A stretch of 64,000 nt of DNA, taken from assembly GCA_009667805.1 (NCBI GenBank), contig CM019064.1, forward strand, positions 113,620,328-113,684,327. The letters are read 5' to 3'. A program made the position numbers and the translations under genes. Positions 1-12,045 of this stretch are shown piece after piece. The stretch is from Leptobrachium leishanense. Lineage: Eukaryota; Chordata; Amphibia; Anura; Megophryidae. The notes below the pieces were generated by a model that saw only the letters and a list, made by a program, of their open reading frames with translations, made no database searches and was not told the origin of the DNA. Positions within the stretch are counted from its first letter, which is position 1, and every line of letters begins with the position of its first letter.

Positions 1-503
1 GGTTTACAGAAACACGGCGTTAGCATACATTTAGATATAATACTCATTTTCATGACTTGTTTTGTTACACTGCAAACTTTATTCAGCCTTTACTCAAGGA
101 AAATAACTACTATAGTAAATATTTTATTGAGAATGACAACACTATCAAAAGTGACATTCCAAGCTGAAGATGGCCCAACTTTTTAATACATTAATATAGA
201 TGGACGACTTTTTTAAAAAAAAATAATAATAACATACAAAGCAGATTTCATAAATATCTAACCCTGGTCCTGACCCAGGGGTTCCTAGACACATATTTCA
301 CAGAACTATTACATATTTCTGAAGCTTTAATATTTATGATGTGGAAGAGATAGACAAAACTGTCAGAAATTCACAGCCTTGGCACCTCAGATGTATCAGG
401 ACTACTTGTTCCATGAGCCTCTGGTAGTTTTGCCAGAGCATCATCATGGGACATACAGTATAGTTCCAAAACCTCTTTGGTGCCAAGGTTCTCCATCACT
501 TTG
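1..503. other. unassigned AT-rich sequence
   Basis: No coding signal, RNA gene or clear repeat boundary is visible. The sequence is AT-rich and probably old repeat-derived DNA. Confidence 0.4.
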
Positions 504-507
504 TTAA

Positions 508-870
508 AACGATCTGGAGCTATGCTGTATCATTGCAAATTAATTTAATTTGCAATTGGGATCAGGAGGTGCCCCAAAGGTTTTAGCACTGGGAGCATGA
601 TGCCCGAGGTGCTAAAACCTTTTAAAACCAGCTGGGGAATGTGTCTGAATGAACTCTCCCCAGCTGATCCTGCACAGAGCTCAGAACTGTAGTAAATCCA
701 TCTGGCCACCAGGTGGCAACATCTGTCTGCCAAATAGGTTATTACAGTAAGGAATACATTGGGAATATTTCCAAAAAATTCTTACTATGTAAATAATTAA
801 ACATTATTCTGTAAAACAAGAAATCGTTCATGACATTTGGTTTTTGAAAAACCCTATGGTAGTGAAAGGG
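508..870 (-). mobile_element. TTAA-flanked MITE, family B, truncated copy
   Basis: The right end reads inward as CCCTTTCACTACCATAGGG and abuts TTAA (871-874); another TTAA lies at 504-507. TTAA plus CCC termini are the signature of piggyBac-type elements. The interior, with its direct repeats of a ggttttagcac motif and the gaatattcc block near 765, matches the elements at 4085, 31461, 58922 and 59898. It has no coding capacity. The left side is shorter than in the 4085 copy, so this copy is probably truncated. Confidence 0.55.
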
Positions 871-874
871 TTAA

Positions 875-1443
875 GCACCTTGAACCAACCTATCATTAGC
901 ATTTCCAAATACAATAGCACTGAGAACAAGCTGCTACAAAGAAACAATAAACAGTGCTAAAAGAATGAAAGAGAATAAACTGATAACATGAGTCGATCAG
1001 CACAATACTGATGCCTACAGTCTATACGTGTAGCTAAGCCTTGCTGTGCCAAAATGTAAAAACCGCACAGCAAGCAATCACAAAGAGTTACATGAGGGAA
1101 CAAGATCCCTAGAGCAGTAGTTTGTGCTTGCAGAGTTACTCATTTTAACATCTATTGTTTGGCCTATTTTGCTGTTACAATAAGAATGCATGGAATGCCA
1201 CTGATCTTTGTTTGAGTATGGATAAGGTTCAGTGGTTGCCATGATAATGGAAACCTAACCTAAATGACTAATCGAAACTATATTTATGAACCTCTTAGCG
1301 TGGGAAAGGGAAGATTAACTGCTTTCAAAGTTAAAAAAAAATCCTTCCTGGAATGATGACTTTAAATTCCTGTGGTTAGGACAGCACATGCTTAAAGGCT
1401 GGTTGAGTATAGTACTGATTACAGGTAAGCTATTCTCTTCAAC
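875..1443. other. unassigned sequence
   Basis: No gene or recognisable repeat is seen here. Confidence 0.35.
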
Positions 1444-1655
1444 CAAAAATTTACTTTTTCTTTCCTTTTCACTCTATAATATATCAAAACATGGTTGTTA
1501 TCTCAGAGTCATCTTCATTTCTGGTCTTACAGAAATAACAACTATTCAGGAATGGTTGTTCTTTCCATAAGACCAGAAATGAAGATGACTTTGAGATAAC
1601 AAGCATGTTTTTATATATTATAGAGTGAAAAGGAAAGAAAAGTAAATTTTGCCTT
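1444..1655. repeat. long inverted repeat (hairpin or fold-back element)
   Basis: Two arms of about 86 bp (1444-1530 and 1568-1655) are near-perfect reverse complements around a spacer of about 37 bp. The outermost left-arm motif aaatttactttttcttt returns as aaagaaaagtaaatttt on the right, and tcttcatttctggtctta returns as taagaccagaaatgaaga next to the loop. No target duplication was recognised. It may be a fold-back MITE or a palindrome formed by template switching. Confidence 0.75.
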
Positions 1656-1661
1656 TGATAT

Positions 1662-1687
1662 TATATATATATATATATATATATATC
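1662..1687. repeat. (TA)n microsatellite
   Basis: A short run of alternating TA directly follows the inverted repeat. Confidence 0.85.
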
Positions 1688-1725
1688 TTTACATTAAACC
1701 TAAACCAATCCGGACCGTAGACTCA

Positions 1726-2173
1726 GGCTGGGGTCAGACGAGCGCAGTGTTAACGTCCGTGTTGCCGCACATAAGTACGTCCGTGATAGCATACAATTGT
1801 GTTAAATGGAGCCCCACACACGAAGTATGTCCGCACAGAAGTGCGGGGGCTGACGAACGCTGCAAACGGACGCAGGTTAGGCAAGAACGTAATACTGCTA
1901 GAACGGACGTGCGGAGTGCGCCACGTCCACAACGTCCGCATAGCTTTGTGTGTGAGTGATGCAACAAGGTCAGACGGACTGCATTTATACGTCCAGCATT
2001 TTTGACGGACAGAATGTTTTTTCATTGTAATTTATTTCCCTGCTACATCAGTCAAATAACACGTCAGTCAAAAAATACGGACTATGTGGCCACTACCTTG
2101 TCGTCAGTCAGAAAGTATGTCCGTACTGCACGGACGCACAGTCCGTACAAAATGCGCTCATCTGACCCTAGCC
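1726..2173. mobile_element. PIF/Harbinger-like MITE
   Basis: Terminal inverted repeats GGCTGGGGTCAGACGAGCGC (left) and its near-complement GCGCTCATCTGACCCTAGCC (right) bound a 448-bp non-coding element rich in acgtccg motifs. The flanks TCA and TAA are compatible with a diverged 3-bp TWA target duplication, as PIF/Harbinger transposases make. A related copy at 61835-62454 has a cleaner TTA duplication. The overlapping small ORFs on both strands are by-products of the inverted structure, not genes. Confidence 0.65.
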
Positions 2174-2176
2174 TAA

Positions 2177-3757
2177 GCTAACATCTTGTGTGCAATAGTG
2201 TGGAGGCTTTTTATCTCACTTTTAGTCCACCACCACAACCCTTGTAGATATATACAGTATATAAACACTGTATATATACATATATAAATTGGACAAAGCC
2301 TGTCAGCAGCCTCTACCCAATTATTTAAAGGCAAAAAAAGGCAACTCTATAGCTTTAATAGAGTATACCTTTACGATGACTAAGAAAAAGGAGACATCGC
2401 TCCCAGCATAAATCTGCAATTCATAACATAGTCTAAGCATGATATTATCATTTTCAGAGAACTAGAATAATATTTCAAGAATCATAGGTAAAATTTCTAA
2501 GTCTGTATATATATATGTTTTTTCTTTCAGACATTAGTCTTACTCTTTACATAGTTATCTTACATAACTAGAACATATTTAACACAGCTTGTAGCAGCAA
2601 GAGTTGTGTGATAATGATTCATATAAATGCTTTTCATAGAATTCATGAGTCATATAGAAAAATCTCTAACTCACAAGATACAGATTCCTCCAGATAATAC
2701 TTATTCATTGCCACAAAGGAATTTTAATCCTCCCCAAGACTAATCAATAAGTAATGCTAAAACATAGATTTTAGTTTCCATCTTTACTACCTTTATTAAT
2801 TGCTGAGCTCTATTACAAATAATTTTATATATTATTCTCGGTTCCTTTTCGTTTTTTGTTTTTTTTTAATATTGCAGCGACATTATATAATAAATAACAT
2901 AATTATAATATATAATAAAAAATAATAAATATATTACGATATTATCTAGTATAAATCAATATTTCTACCATACAGCCTATGTGAATTGTTAGCAGGTTAC
3001 TTTTTTCAACCACTTAAACGCCCACATACTGCAATCACACCAACACAAAGTGAAGGCTTATGAAGCAGCAATCTCAAAGAGAAAAAAAAAAACGAATATA
3101 AAGGAAATTCCCACCCACTTTCTTTCACCAACAATATCAAGCAAACTTGTTCCCAATTTTTATGCGATTCAACTACCTATGAACAGTTTGTAAATACCAG
3201 AATGGGTCCATCAATGTCAGGCTAAGCTGAAAAACAGAAATGAAAGGGGATTTTATATTACTTTTAAATTACCTTTTGTTTGAAGTTAAGAGAGATTTCT
3301 TCTAAGAACAGCACCCCAACTGTTCTTTCTCTATGGTGGTCTCTAATTAAATGGCTTTTTTGGAAATGGGCATTAAACTCATACTGTGTTTATTCCTTAT
3401 AAGACTTTGTGATTTGCAATATTCTTTTTTTTCTGATAATCAAGTGTTTTAAGAGGATAAAAAAAATAAGTCACATAATAAGAACACTGAAGGACTTGTA
3501 TCTGAATGCCTATTATCTAAAGGAACTGATGGAATCACTAAATACTGCTGTTCCGTCTAGTAGATGTAGCATTTATTGATTGATATACATATTGATTTCT
3601 AGTAATTCGCTAGAAACGGATTTTGACAAAAAAGGGTACTTGATGTGCAGGTGAGCTTTGTTTGAGTGATAAAATATAAAATTGTTTTGAGTATTGGAAT
3701 ATTAATAAATAATAAGAATATATAAAATTGTATAACATGGTGTGTAGAAAAAATATA
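2177..3757. other. unassigned AT-rich sequence
   Basis: Very AT-rich, with an extreme AT block around 2850-2945. No ORF of note, no terminal repeats and no RNA gene are seen. Confidence 0.4.
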
Positions 3758-3939
3758 CAGGGTTATTCAAAGAAAGTTGAAACTCAGGAGAATGACTGGA
3801 GAAGTGTAAATTCTAGATCAACATAGTCAAACCTGAAAGATTTTCTCATTTATCTCACTTTCCAAATCAGCTATTTGGTCTAGATTGTTCTCTTCTCCTG
3901 CCAATCCTCATGGTTTTCACCTTTCTCTGAATAACCCTG
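3758..3939. mobile_element. 182-bp palindromic Tc1/mariner-type MITE
   Basis: Termini CAGGGTTATTCAAAGAAAG and CTTTCTCTGAATAACCCTG are inverted repeats. A TA dinucleotide flanks the left end and a TA lies one base beyond the right end. The two halves pair through much of the element. A copy of the same length (182 bp) in the same orientation is at 61934-62115. It has no coding capacity. Confidence 0.75.
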
Positions 3940-4084
3940 ATAATATTACAATAATTATTTTTTAATATATTCCCCTGTAAATCACAAAATAGGAGCTGCA
4001 AACTCTCTTTTACTTTCTATTGGAAAGCTTGGGCTAACAGCTGGTGTCATTCAGTAATAAAAAATAATTGCATATTTTGCTTAA

Positions 4085-4855
4085 CGCCTTCACTACCATG
4101 TGATTTTCCATTGAACCACTAGCATGACCTGGCAGGCTTACAGATAATCACTTTCCATTTGACCTACAGTAAAAACATACAGACGTGTCTCTCCTGTACA
4201 TTTTCACTGCCAGTAAGCCTTATTTTCCAGTAGGGATCGACTGATAATCGGCTGATATCAATAAAGAATAAATGGTATTGGTTTTAAATGTAGCAATATT
4301 ACTGATATTGGTAATCACGACTTGAAAAAAACCTCTCCAATTTGTCTGCCGGGGAATTAGGATGCTTCAAATTCGACCGTAACCAAACTGGAGAGTCTTC
4401 TTTAATGAGTTGATTACCAATATCCGTAATATCCGTACATTTAACTCCTTCCTTCACTTCCAAAATAATTTTCCAAAAATGTATTTTTTACTTAATTATA
4501 CAGTAAGGAATATTTGGGAATATTCCCAATGTACTAACCTATTTGGAAGGAAGATCTCACCATCTGCTGGTCAATGAAATTGCTGCAAATAGAACTACAG
4601 CTCGTGGCTCTGTGCTGCTGCGAAATGTCAGGGCATTCCCTAGCCGATTTAACCAGTTTTAGCACCTTGGACATTATGCCCACAGGGCTAAAACCTAGGA
4701 GGCACCTTCAGGAGACCAAAAGCAAATGAAATTCGTTTGCAACAAATTAATTTAATTTGTAATGATACAGCATATCCCCAGATCATGTTAACTCAATTTA
4801 AGATGCTGTGTCTGCTACTGATGATCGTACATACACAATCACGGTAGAGAAGGGG
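4085..4855 (+). mobile_element. TTAA-flanked MITE, family B, longest copy
   Basis: The element is flanked by TTAA on both sides (4081-4084 and 4856-4859). The ends read cgccttcactaccatg and, inverted, ccccttctctaccgtg. This is the piggyBac-type target duplication with short CCC-type termini. Internal blocks (gaatattcc, ggttttagcacc, aattaatttaatttg) recur in the copies at 508, 31461, 58922 and 59898. It is non-coding and presumably depended on a transposase in trans. Confidence 0.65.
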
Positions 4856-4859
4856 TTAA

Positions 4860-6014
4860 GACAGATACCTATTATTTATTAAATTGTTAATATTGGCCCT
4901 AATAATCTGTCGAACCCTATTTTCAAGCTCACTCTGCAGGCCAAAAAGTGCTACTTCATGTGTATTCCATTTTGGGCACTGTGTTTCCTTGAAGGAAAAA
5001 CTGAACTCAAAGGTTTTAAAACAAATACAACACATCAATTGTCACATCCAATATGTTCGAACTTTAGGGACATTTTTTGGGGCACTTTTGGAAACAAATT
5101 TAATTTGCAATAAACTAAATTACTTTGCATAGCTCCAGAAAAAGGCCAGATCAAGCGTTTGAAGATCGAGTAAACTCAATCATGATAGTGAAGGGCTAAG
5201 AGACATTCTATTGTGAAAATATGCAGGCGTTAACTATAAACCTCAACTGATTGTGGTGGGGATGAGCTCATAATCTATTTAACACATTGATTGATCTTAA
5301 GGATTGACCTTGAGGAAATGCAGACTGAATCCTGCAATCACTGAGCAGCCAATCATATCACATGTGCTGTGCAGATATCTGACAAACCTAGCCTGTTAGG
5401 GGGTCCTGACTCGGAACGGAGTTGAGAAACACTGATCTAGCCAGTTGACTAATAGATTTATGTCTTTCTATTTATCAAATCCATTGCTCTGAAATATAAA
5501 GTTTTGATATTTTATATGTTCTGCCTGATTTACAATGCCTGTGGCCTTGATCATGTGCTTGAAGAAATACCATGAAAGTAAGTAAAGTCTGCTGTGAACC
5601 TTTAAGAGATGTGACAGTGGTAAGGATTGAATACTAGTGGAAAAAAGTTTTAAACATTGTGGCTCACTAGCTTTCCATAACATATAAGTGGAAGAGGCAT
5701 GTACTATTTTTTTAAATAATTACTTTTAAATACCGAAAAGTCTATAAAATTACTTGGTACAATTTAGATGTTTTTAAAAGAGAAAACTCCTTAAGTGTTC
5801 TCCGAAGAACAGAACCCCCTTCATGAATAAAGTGATGTTGATATCTCAGAAGGCTTGTTGCATGGCAACAAATCTCACAGTCTGCTTTCTCCATCACACA
5901 CAATAGTGTTCCAACTGCGTCTGTACCACTTGTCCCCACTGCTGAAATAACACGCAACAATAAGTTAGATTGGAAAGGGAGTTGTGAAAAAATATTCAAA
6001 TTTACTTGTATATA
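4860..6014. other. unassigned, with a MITE relic at about 5075-5205
   Basis: The stretch 5075-5205 carries the aatttaatttgcaataaac and catgatagtgaagggcta motifs of TTAA family B and is probably a broken copy. The rest shows no recognisable gene. Short ORFs here lack any known motif. Confidence 0.35.
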
Positions 6015-6907
6015 CGTTGACCAGCCACAATATTAAAACCACTGAGAGGTGAAGTGAATGGCATTGATTTATATTGTTACAATGGCACCTGTCAAGGGGT
6101 GGGATATATTAAGCAGCAAGTGAGCAATCTGTTCAGGATGTTAATGTGTTGAAAGCAGGAAAAATGAGCAAGTGAAAAGATCTGAGTGAGTTTGACAAGG
6201 GCCGGATAGTGATGGCTAGAATACTGGAATGGAGCATGTCAGAACACCTCCAAAACAGCACAGTGGGTTGTTCCTGTTATGTAGTAGTTTGTACCTACCA
6301 AATGTGGTGCAAGAGAGGACAACCAGTGAACCGGGGTCTGGTCACTGGTTCCCAAAGCTCCTTGCGACGCATGTGGAGCGAAGGCTAGTCCGTCTGGTTC
6401 GATCACAAAAAAGAACTACTGTAGCACAAATTGTTGACAAATTTAGTGCTGGCCATGATAGAAAGGTATCAAAACACACTTGACACATACCACAAAAGCA
6501 ACAATATTGTTGCAAACCAAGTATACCCCTCCATGGCAATATTGGCCTCTTACAGCAGGATAATGCACCATGCCTTCCTGCAAAAACTGTTCAGGATTGG
6601 TTTGAGGAACACGACCTTGAAATTCTCAATGCTTTTGAACATCTGTGGAATGTGCTGCAACAACAAATCCAACCCATTTAAGCTCCACCTTGCAACTTGC
6701 TTGACTTAAACGATCTGCTGCTAATGTCTTGGTGCCAAATACCACAGGACTCATTCAGAGGTACGGTAGAGTCCATGCTTCAAAGCATCAGAGCTGTTTT
6801 GGCAGTAAGAAGTGGACCCATACAATATTAGGCAGGTGATTTAGAGGAAAGATTTATTCGTTCTGAAGAGTGTCGGCAGGGGGTTTAAATGTTGTGGCTG
6901 ATCAGTG
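6015..6907 (+). mobile_element. degenerate Tc1-like element
   Basis: Inverted ends (ccagccacaatattaaaacc on the left; complement of tttaaatgttgtggctgatc on the right) are flanked by TA. The interior keeps scrambled transposase pieces on the plus strand. One near 6330-6440 encodes a stretch like HVERRLVRLVRSQKRTTVAQ from the DNA-binding half; one near 6550-6680 encodes a decayed catalytic-core region (…ImHHAFLQKL…). At 893 bp it is well short of the usual 1.3-1.6 kb and carries several stops and shifts. It is a dead, internally deleted copy. Confidence 0.75.
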
Positions 6908-6909
6908 TA

Positions 6910-7289
6910 TAACATGCTTTTGTCACCTTTCCAGCCCAGATCCCTATTGTGACCCGATCTGGGCCAGCTGTTATCCTTGTCTGGCCTATCCCTTCCTCTC
7001 CCCTAGCCTTCCTGGATTCCCCTTTAGCCAGCCTGGTCTTGGACCACATGATCTGCCAGCTCTGTCCTACACTCTATATATAGCCAGTCTCTCCCATTGT
7101 TCATTGTTCAGGGCTCTTGCATAAGCGTCACTTTGCTCCCTGTTATTCTGGCTGTGATTTTGCTTCCAGTTATTTGCCTCTGTGATTTTCCCTTTGTATA
7201 TTATTATATTGTTCAGTTTGTTTCAGGTTCTTAGTTTTCATTGCCTGGTTATTTCTCTGGTTCCATTGCTATCGTATTTTAGTTCTTTA
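6910..7289. other. unassigned sequence
   Basis: Pyrimidine-rich sequence with small open frames but no recognised protein motif. Confidence 0.3.
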
Positions 7290-7512
7290 GTGGTTTTCCC
7301 TTGTTCCCTTTTCTGTCTATTGGCTTATTTTGTGTTTTTCCCTTGTTCCCTTTTCTGTCAATTGTTTTTTTTTGTGTTTTTCCCCTTGTTCCTTTTTCTG
7401 TGTATTGGTTTATTTTGTATTTTTCCCTTTTTCCCTTTTCTATCTATTGTTTTTTTTGTGTTTTTCCCCTTGTTCCTTTTTCTGTGTATTGGTTTATTTT
7501 GTATTTTTCCTG
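7290..7512. repeat. T/C-rich tandem repeat, about 42-bp unit
   Basis: About five copies of a unit of about 42 bp built on ttttcccttgttcc…ttctgt…attg. Units three and five are almost identical, so the array also has a period of about 84 bp. Because 42 is divisible by three, all plus frames stay open and produce overlapping F/L-rich ORFs of 91-128 aa. I read these as repeat artefacts. Confidence 0.75.
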
Positions 7513-8444
7513 TTCAGCGTGTTTCTTGCTTTCTGCAAATTGGTTTCCCGTGTATTTCTCAGGCCTGACTTTTTGACATTGCATTCCATGCTAATCCTTG
7601 TACTCCTTGCTCTTGATATATACTGGAGAACTGGAGCCTAAAGGCCAGCTGGATGGGAAAACGGGTGACACCAGGAGGCTGAGTATTTTCTGATGGTTTT
7701 ATAATCTTTTATCAATCTTGTGAGTGATTTTATTAGCAGGGGTTAAAACTGCCTATGTCAATACCGTGCTGTACTATTTTCTGGTTTATGTATTATAGTG
7801 CTCCCCAATCTCATTTTATGTTTTGTCGTTTGGATGAAAAGGAGGAACCATTCGGGGAGACGCTATAAGATACGTATAACTTTTTTCGTTTATACGTTTT
7901 TCTCTCAAATGTTGAGACACACTATATTGTTTTGTCTAGAATCATTATACTGCATTTAATAGATTCAAAAGGAAGGCCAGGTGAGCCACAAGAACTTCCC
8001 TGCTGCAGCATATAAATAATACATGTTTCAGGGAAAGACTTATTCACGTGTCCCTTTAAACATGGTCCACATGGTCACCCTAATAATCAACCGTTTACAT
8101 ACTATGAATAACCCCCAGCATAAAATGTTTAAAATTAGGCATTATATTACAATTAGGATATGTGGCTAAAGGATACATTTATAATAGAGCCTAGTGCAAC
8201 AGCAGCGACATTGCTGACCAGATCCATTACTATGGTGTATGGGGCCAAGAGAACACCTCTGCTGCATTCCTTTCAATTGCCTATTAATTTTAGGCAATGA
8301 TCTGTTTTTTTCTGTTTTTTTGGAGTTAGCACCAGGGTTGAGCAGTAGGTAACATTTTGCGATTGGCGTACCTCAAAAAATTAGCGCTGGCTCCAAGTGA
8401 TCTGTTGGTTACAAAATTGCTAGAGATCTCTAGCGCTGCCTGTG
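7513..8444. other. unassigned sequence
   Basis: No gene is recognised. The sequence around 8336-8444 continues after the next element, consistent with that element having inserted here. Confidence 0.35.
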
Positions 8445-8448
8445 TTAA

Positions 8449-9568
8449 CCCTTTCGCTGCTGAGCCTCTTCACGCCTCTGTGCTGAGCTAATTTTTACCG
8501 GTTTCACTCATCATGTTTAACCGCGTTTTGAAGCCTTATTTTAATATATGACTCAGACATATTATATATCGTTCTTTCCGGCAGACTGTGCAGATTCATA
8601 ATATGTCATTATTATATGTATACGTTATGTCATGTCTGTATATTATAACAAAAAATGCAATAAAATTTGAATTTTCAATCATTTACAATGTGTAAAGTGT
8701 TTTTTTTCACATTTTAACATGCGATCATTTGAGGTTATATTTTCTATGGGGTGCGCTTGTTAAAAAAATTAGAAATGAGGAATCGTTACTTTTTTTTGGG
8801 GAAAATTACGTGTTTTTTAGCAAACGCCCCCCATAGAAAAAATCGTTAGTGCAGCATCATTGTTCACATTATAATTGAAATGGGAACAATATTGTTGCAC
8901 TAATAAAACGAAAAAAAAAAAAAACTTTTTTTTTTTTTTTTTTTTTTTACATTTTACATGGTCATGTTTGGTATCATTGGAAAGGCCACGCTCTGGCCGT
9001 TCCAATGATAGTAAAAATTAACCCCTAGCTGTCACGGATCGGGGATATAGGTGGCAGAAGGGGTTAATTTCAAAACTGGCGCCATCGCGCTCTGCGCGAT
9101 GACGCCAGTCATTAGGGGGATATCCCGGAAGCTCCGGGAGGGGACCGCGATATGGCGCATGTTAGCGCCATATCGCGATCCAGCCCCCTAGGGGTTAAAG
9201 ACAGCCGCCGCTTGGAAGGGCAGGCTGTGCCCTTCCAAGCGGTGCCTGTCTTTAATCGCTGGCCTGCGGGGAAGGGGAGGGGGAGAGGTCCAAAGGACCT
9301 CCCCCCTCCCCTTCAGGCACCTTCCCTGCAATGGTGGGGGGGTGCCTGAAATAGACGTCATCGCGCATGCGCGATGACGCCTATCGTGCCCGCCGGGGTC
9401 CCGGAGGCTGGGCTGACATCGATGATGTCAGCCCGCACCGGGGGGCCGCGCGATCATCCAGAATACCGACTGATCGAGGCTGCAAAGGGAGGACGCGCTC
9501 AGCGCGTCCTCCGCAGCAAAGTAGCAATGCGGGTGGACACGCTGAGCGCGTCCACCGCATTAAAAGGG
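8449..9568 (+). mobile_element. serial-hairpin TTAA element, copy 1
   Basis: TTAA flanks both ends (8445-8448, 9569-9572) and the element starts CCCTTTCGCTGCTGAGCC, as piggyBac-type MITEs do. The first half is AT-rich. The second half (8972-9558) is a chain of GC-rich palindromes: 8972-9010, 9075-9109, 9146-9177, 9208-9242 (15-bp arms, loop ggctg), 9278-9303, 9311-9349, 9355-9378 (24-bp perfect palindrome), 9409-9433, 9488-9512 and 9529-9558. Open frames within it are small and lack motifs. The copy at 37412-38640 has the same hairpins in the same order with different stem sequences. Confidence 0.75.
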
Positions 9569-9572
9569 TTAA

Positions 9573-10063
9573 GTAAAGGACGCAGAAAGTACAGTAAGCT
9601 CGCGGTACAAATCGCTAATAGCGACGCGCTCAGTGATTTTCCCCATTTGTAGCGGGAGGCAAACGATCTGTTGGTCAGGGGCTAAGACTCAATTAACCTG
9701 GCGCTAACGCAAAACCAATGCCGATGCAAGGGTTAGCTCACACCAGGTGATAGTGCCCTAAATAAGTATATATAAATAAGATTCCAAAACCCCAGAGTAA
9801 TGTGATGCAATGACTAATGTGATGCAATGATACCTTTTTATTGTATTAACCCGATACTTAAATTCAATATTTTATTTGCTGCAATTCGGCAGTTTTCGCT
9901 GAATGTCTGATAGCTGCTTCAGCGACTCCAATATTAGCAAATTACCGTGACCATTCGCTAAATAGGGAATTCACTATATTTTCAGAGAAATGAATTTCCC
10001 GAAATGTGACGAAAAGCAGAGGATTTAAAGATGATTAGACCCTTTTAGATTCTAACTTTCATA
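9573..10063. other. unassigned sequence flanking the hairpin element
   Basis: No gene is seen. It contains short inverted motifs (attcgctaaat, gcagctgcttc-like) resembling the Tc1-type MITE family of 60845, but no clear ends. Confidence 0.3.
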
Positions 10064-10285
10064 ATAACCCCATAAATGCCATAAACCCAGGGAAATACAA
10101 TAAAAATAATAAACAATGTGGCATTTAGCATACCCATTAACCCCTAAAATGCCATTAATCAAGGGAAAACATGAAATGAATACACTGTGAGGCATGGCAC
10201 CTACCCATTAACCCCTAAAATTCCATTAATCAAGGAAAAAATAAAAATGTATGCTGTGAGGGATGAAGCCTACCCATTAACCCTT
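10064..10285. repeat. tandem repeat, about 75-bp unit, three copies
   Basis: Three imperfect copies of a block with cccattaacccctaaaatgcc, attaatcaagggaaa and tgtgaggcat. It is non-coding. Confidence 0.6.
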
Positions 10286-10329
10286 AATATATAACTAAAA
10301 CTAACGTAATACACAATGTAATGTATAGT

Positions 10330-10520
10330 CTGGCCATTAGCCACTTCATTGCTGAGCCATTTCAACCTTGTGAAAATGTTTAAGTTTAAGTGCATGTTTT
10401 TATTTAAAGTTTTATGACTTTTACTTCACACTGAATATGGTCATCCTGGGAATCATTGGAAAGGCCAGAATCCGCCCTTTCCAATGACACTAGATTGTCC
10501 ATATACAATGCACAGGGACG
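10330..10520 (+). mobile_element. relic of the serial-hairpin family
   Basis: It begins with cacttcattgctgagcc, close to the left end of the 8449 element, and contains the hairpin tcattggaaagg…cctttccaatga (about 10450-10486) that corresponds to the first hairpin there. The right half is missing. Confidence 0.45.
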
Positions 10521-11299
10521 AAGATACGACGGTCCGAAAAAGTGTGGGAAGCTGGATGCTGATTTCTGGTGGGGGGGGGCACATTGGGGGGCAAGGAATA
10601 ACCTAGGGGTGGGAATTGCCCCTTGCCCCCTGTAGAGACGCCTATGCCCCTACCTGACCTGTTAGGGGTACTTGAGGGCCAGGGTTGGGAACTAGGGATG
10701 AGCCGAACGCCCCCGTGTTAGGTTCGACTTCGAACTCGAACAATTTCAAAAGTTCGAATTCGAACTCAAACACGATCCAAACTCAATGTAAGTCAATGGG
10801 ACCCGAAAGTTTGATTTTTAGAGGGCCCTCCAAGAGGGCATATACTGTATGCTACATATTTGCCATAAAAGGTGTATGGGGGTCCGGGTAGTGCCCTGGG
10901 GGACAGGAAACAAGGACAAAAAGTAAAAAAAAAAAAGTTTTTAAAGGAACAGTGAGTTTTCCATGAAATAAAGGTTAAGAATAAAAACGAAAAATTCCTT
11001 CAAATATCGTGCCTAGGAGGTCCCCATAACCTGCCCGTGAAGTGGCGGATTTCTAGGATGTATAGAAACATTTAAAAACAAAAAAATGACATTTCAAATG
11101 ACGGTAAATGGTTTTCCTTTAATCTATTCATAAACAACTGCTTGGGGTGGCAGCCTGTATGAAAAGAGGAGACGTTTTAGGACACGCAGAACAAGTTTAG
11201 TGATTTTTTTGGCTAAATTATGGGGAAACTTATGCAGGCTTTGGATGAAAGTAACAATAGGTGCTTTAAAATTGGGCCTTTAGTGTCGACAACAGTGCC

Positions 11300-11760
11300 G
11301 TCACACCGTAACCCCTCTGTGGTATTGTGGAAGAGTGCAGGTTGGACCCTGCGGTCAAATATTAAAATGATATGAATCTGGTACAGGCGTCAGTGCACCC
11401 AAATATTTTGCCTTTGGTGGCAGCAAGTGCCTTCACACCGTAACCCCTCTGTGGTATTGTGGAAGAGTGCAGTGGTGGACCCTGCGGTCCAATATTAAAA
11501 TTATATGAATCTGCTACAGGCGTCAGTGGCAGTGCACCCAAATATTGTGCCTTTGGTGGCAGCAAGTGCCTTCACACCATACGTAACCCCTCTGTGGTAT
11601 TGTGGAAGAGTGCAGGGTTGGACCCTGTGGTCAAATATTAAAATGATATGAATCTGGTATAGGCGTCAGTGGCAGTGCACCCAAATATTTTACCTTTGGT
11701 GGCAGCAAGTGCCTTCACACCGTAACCCCTCTGTGGTATTGTGGAAGAGTGCAGTGGTGT
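11300..11760. repeat. tandem repeat, unit about 130-145 bp, inside the hAT element
   Basis: Four copies of a block containing cacaccgtaacccctctgtg, gtattgtggaagagtgcag and gaatctggtacaggcgtcag follow one another. Small ORFs on both strands are artefacts of the array. Confidence 0.8.
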
Positions 11761-12045
11761 CCCTGGTAGCCTGGCTGTGCCAAGACAGATTCAAATTTGC
11801 TGAACTCTGGTATAACTCTCTGATACACACTGATAACAGGCTGTGCCAAGAGATTCTAATTTGCTGAACTGTGGTATAACTCACTGATACACATTGTCCC
11901 TGATAGCCTGGCAGTGCCAACACAGATTCAAATTCCCAGAAATCTCCTACAACTCGCTGAAACACACTGTCCCTGATAGCCTGGCAGTGCCAACACAGAT
12001 TCTAATTCCCAGAAATCTCCTACAACGTCACTGATACACCCTGAC
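11760..12045. repeat. tandem repeat, about 65-75-bp unit, inside the hAT element
   Basis: About four copies of a block with ccctgatagcctggcagtgc, cacagattcaaattcc and ctcctacaac follow the first array. Confidence 0.7.

Noticed and set aside
1747..2025. Overlapping 68-91-aa ORFs on both strands
   Set aside because: They lie wholly within a MITE with inverted repeats and have no codon signal or domain.
7182..7641. F/L-rich ORFs resembling a membrane protein
   Set aside because: Three overlapping frames of a 42-bp T/C-rich tandem repeat.
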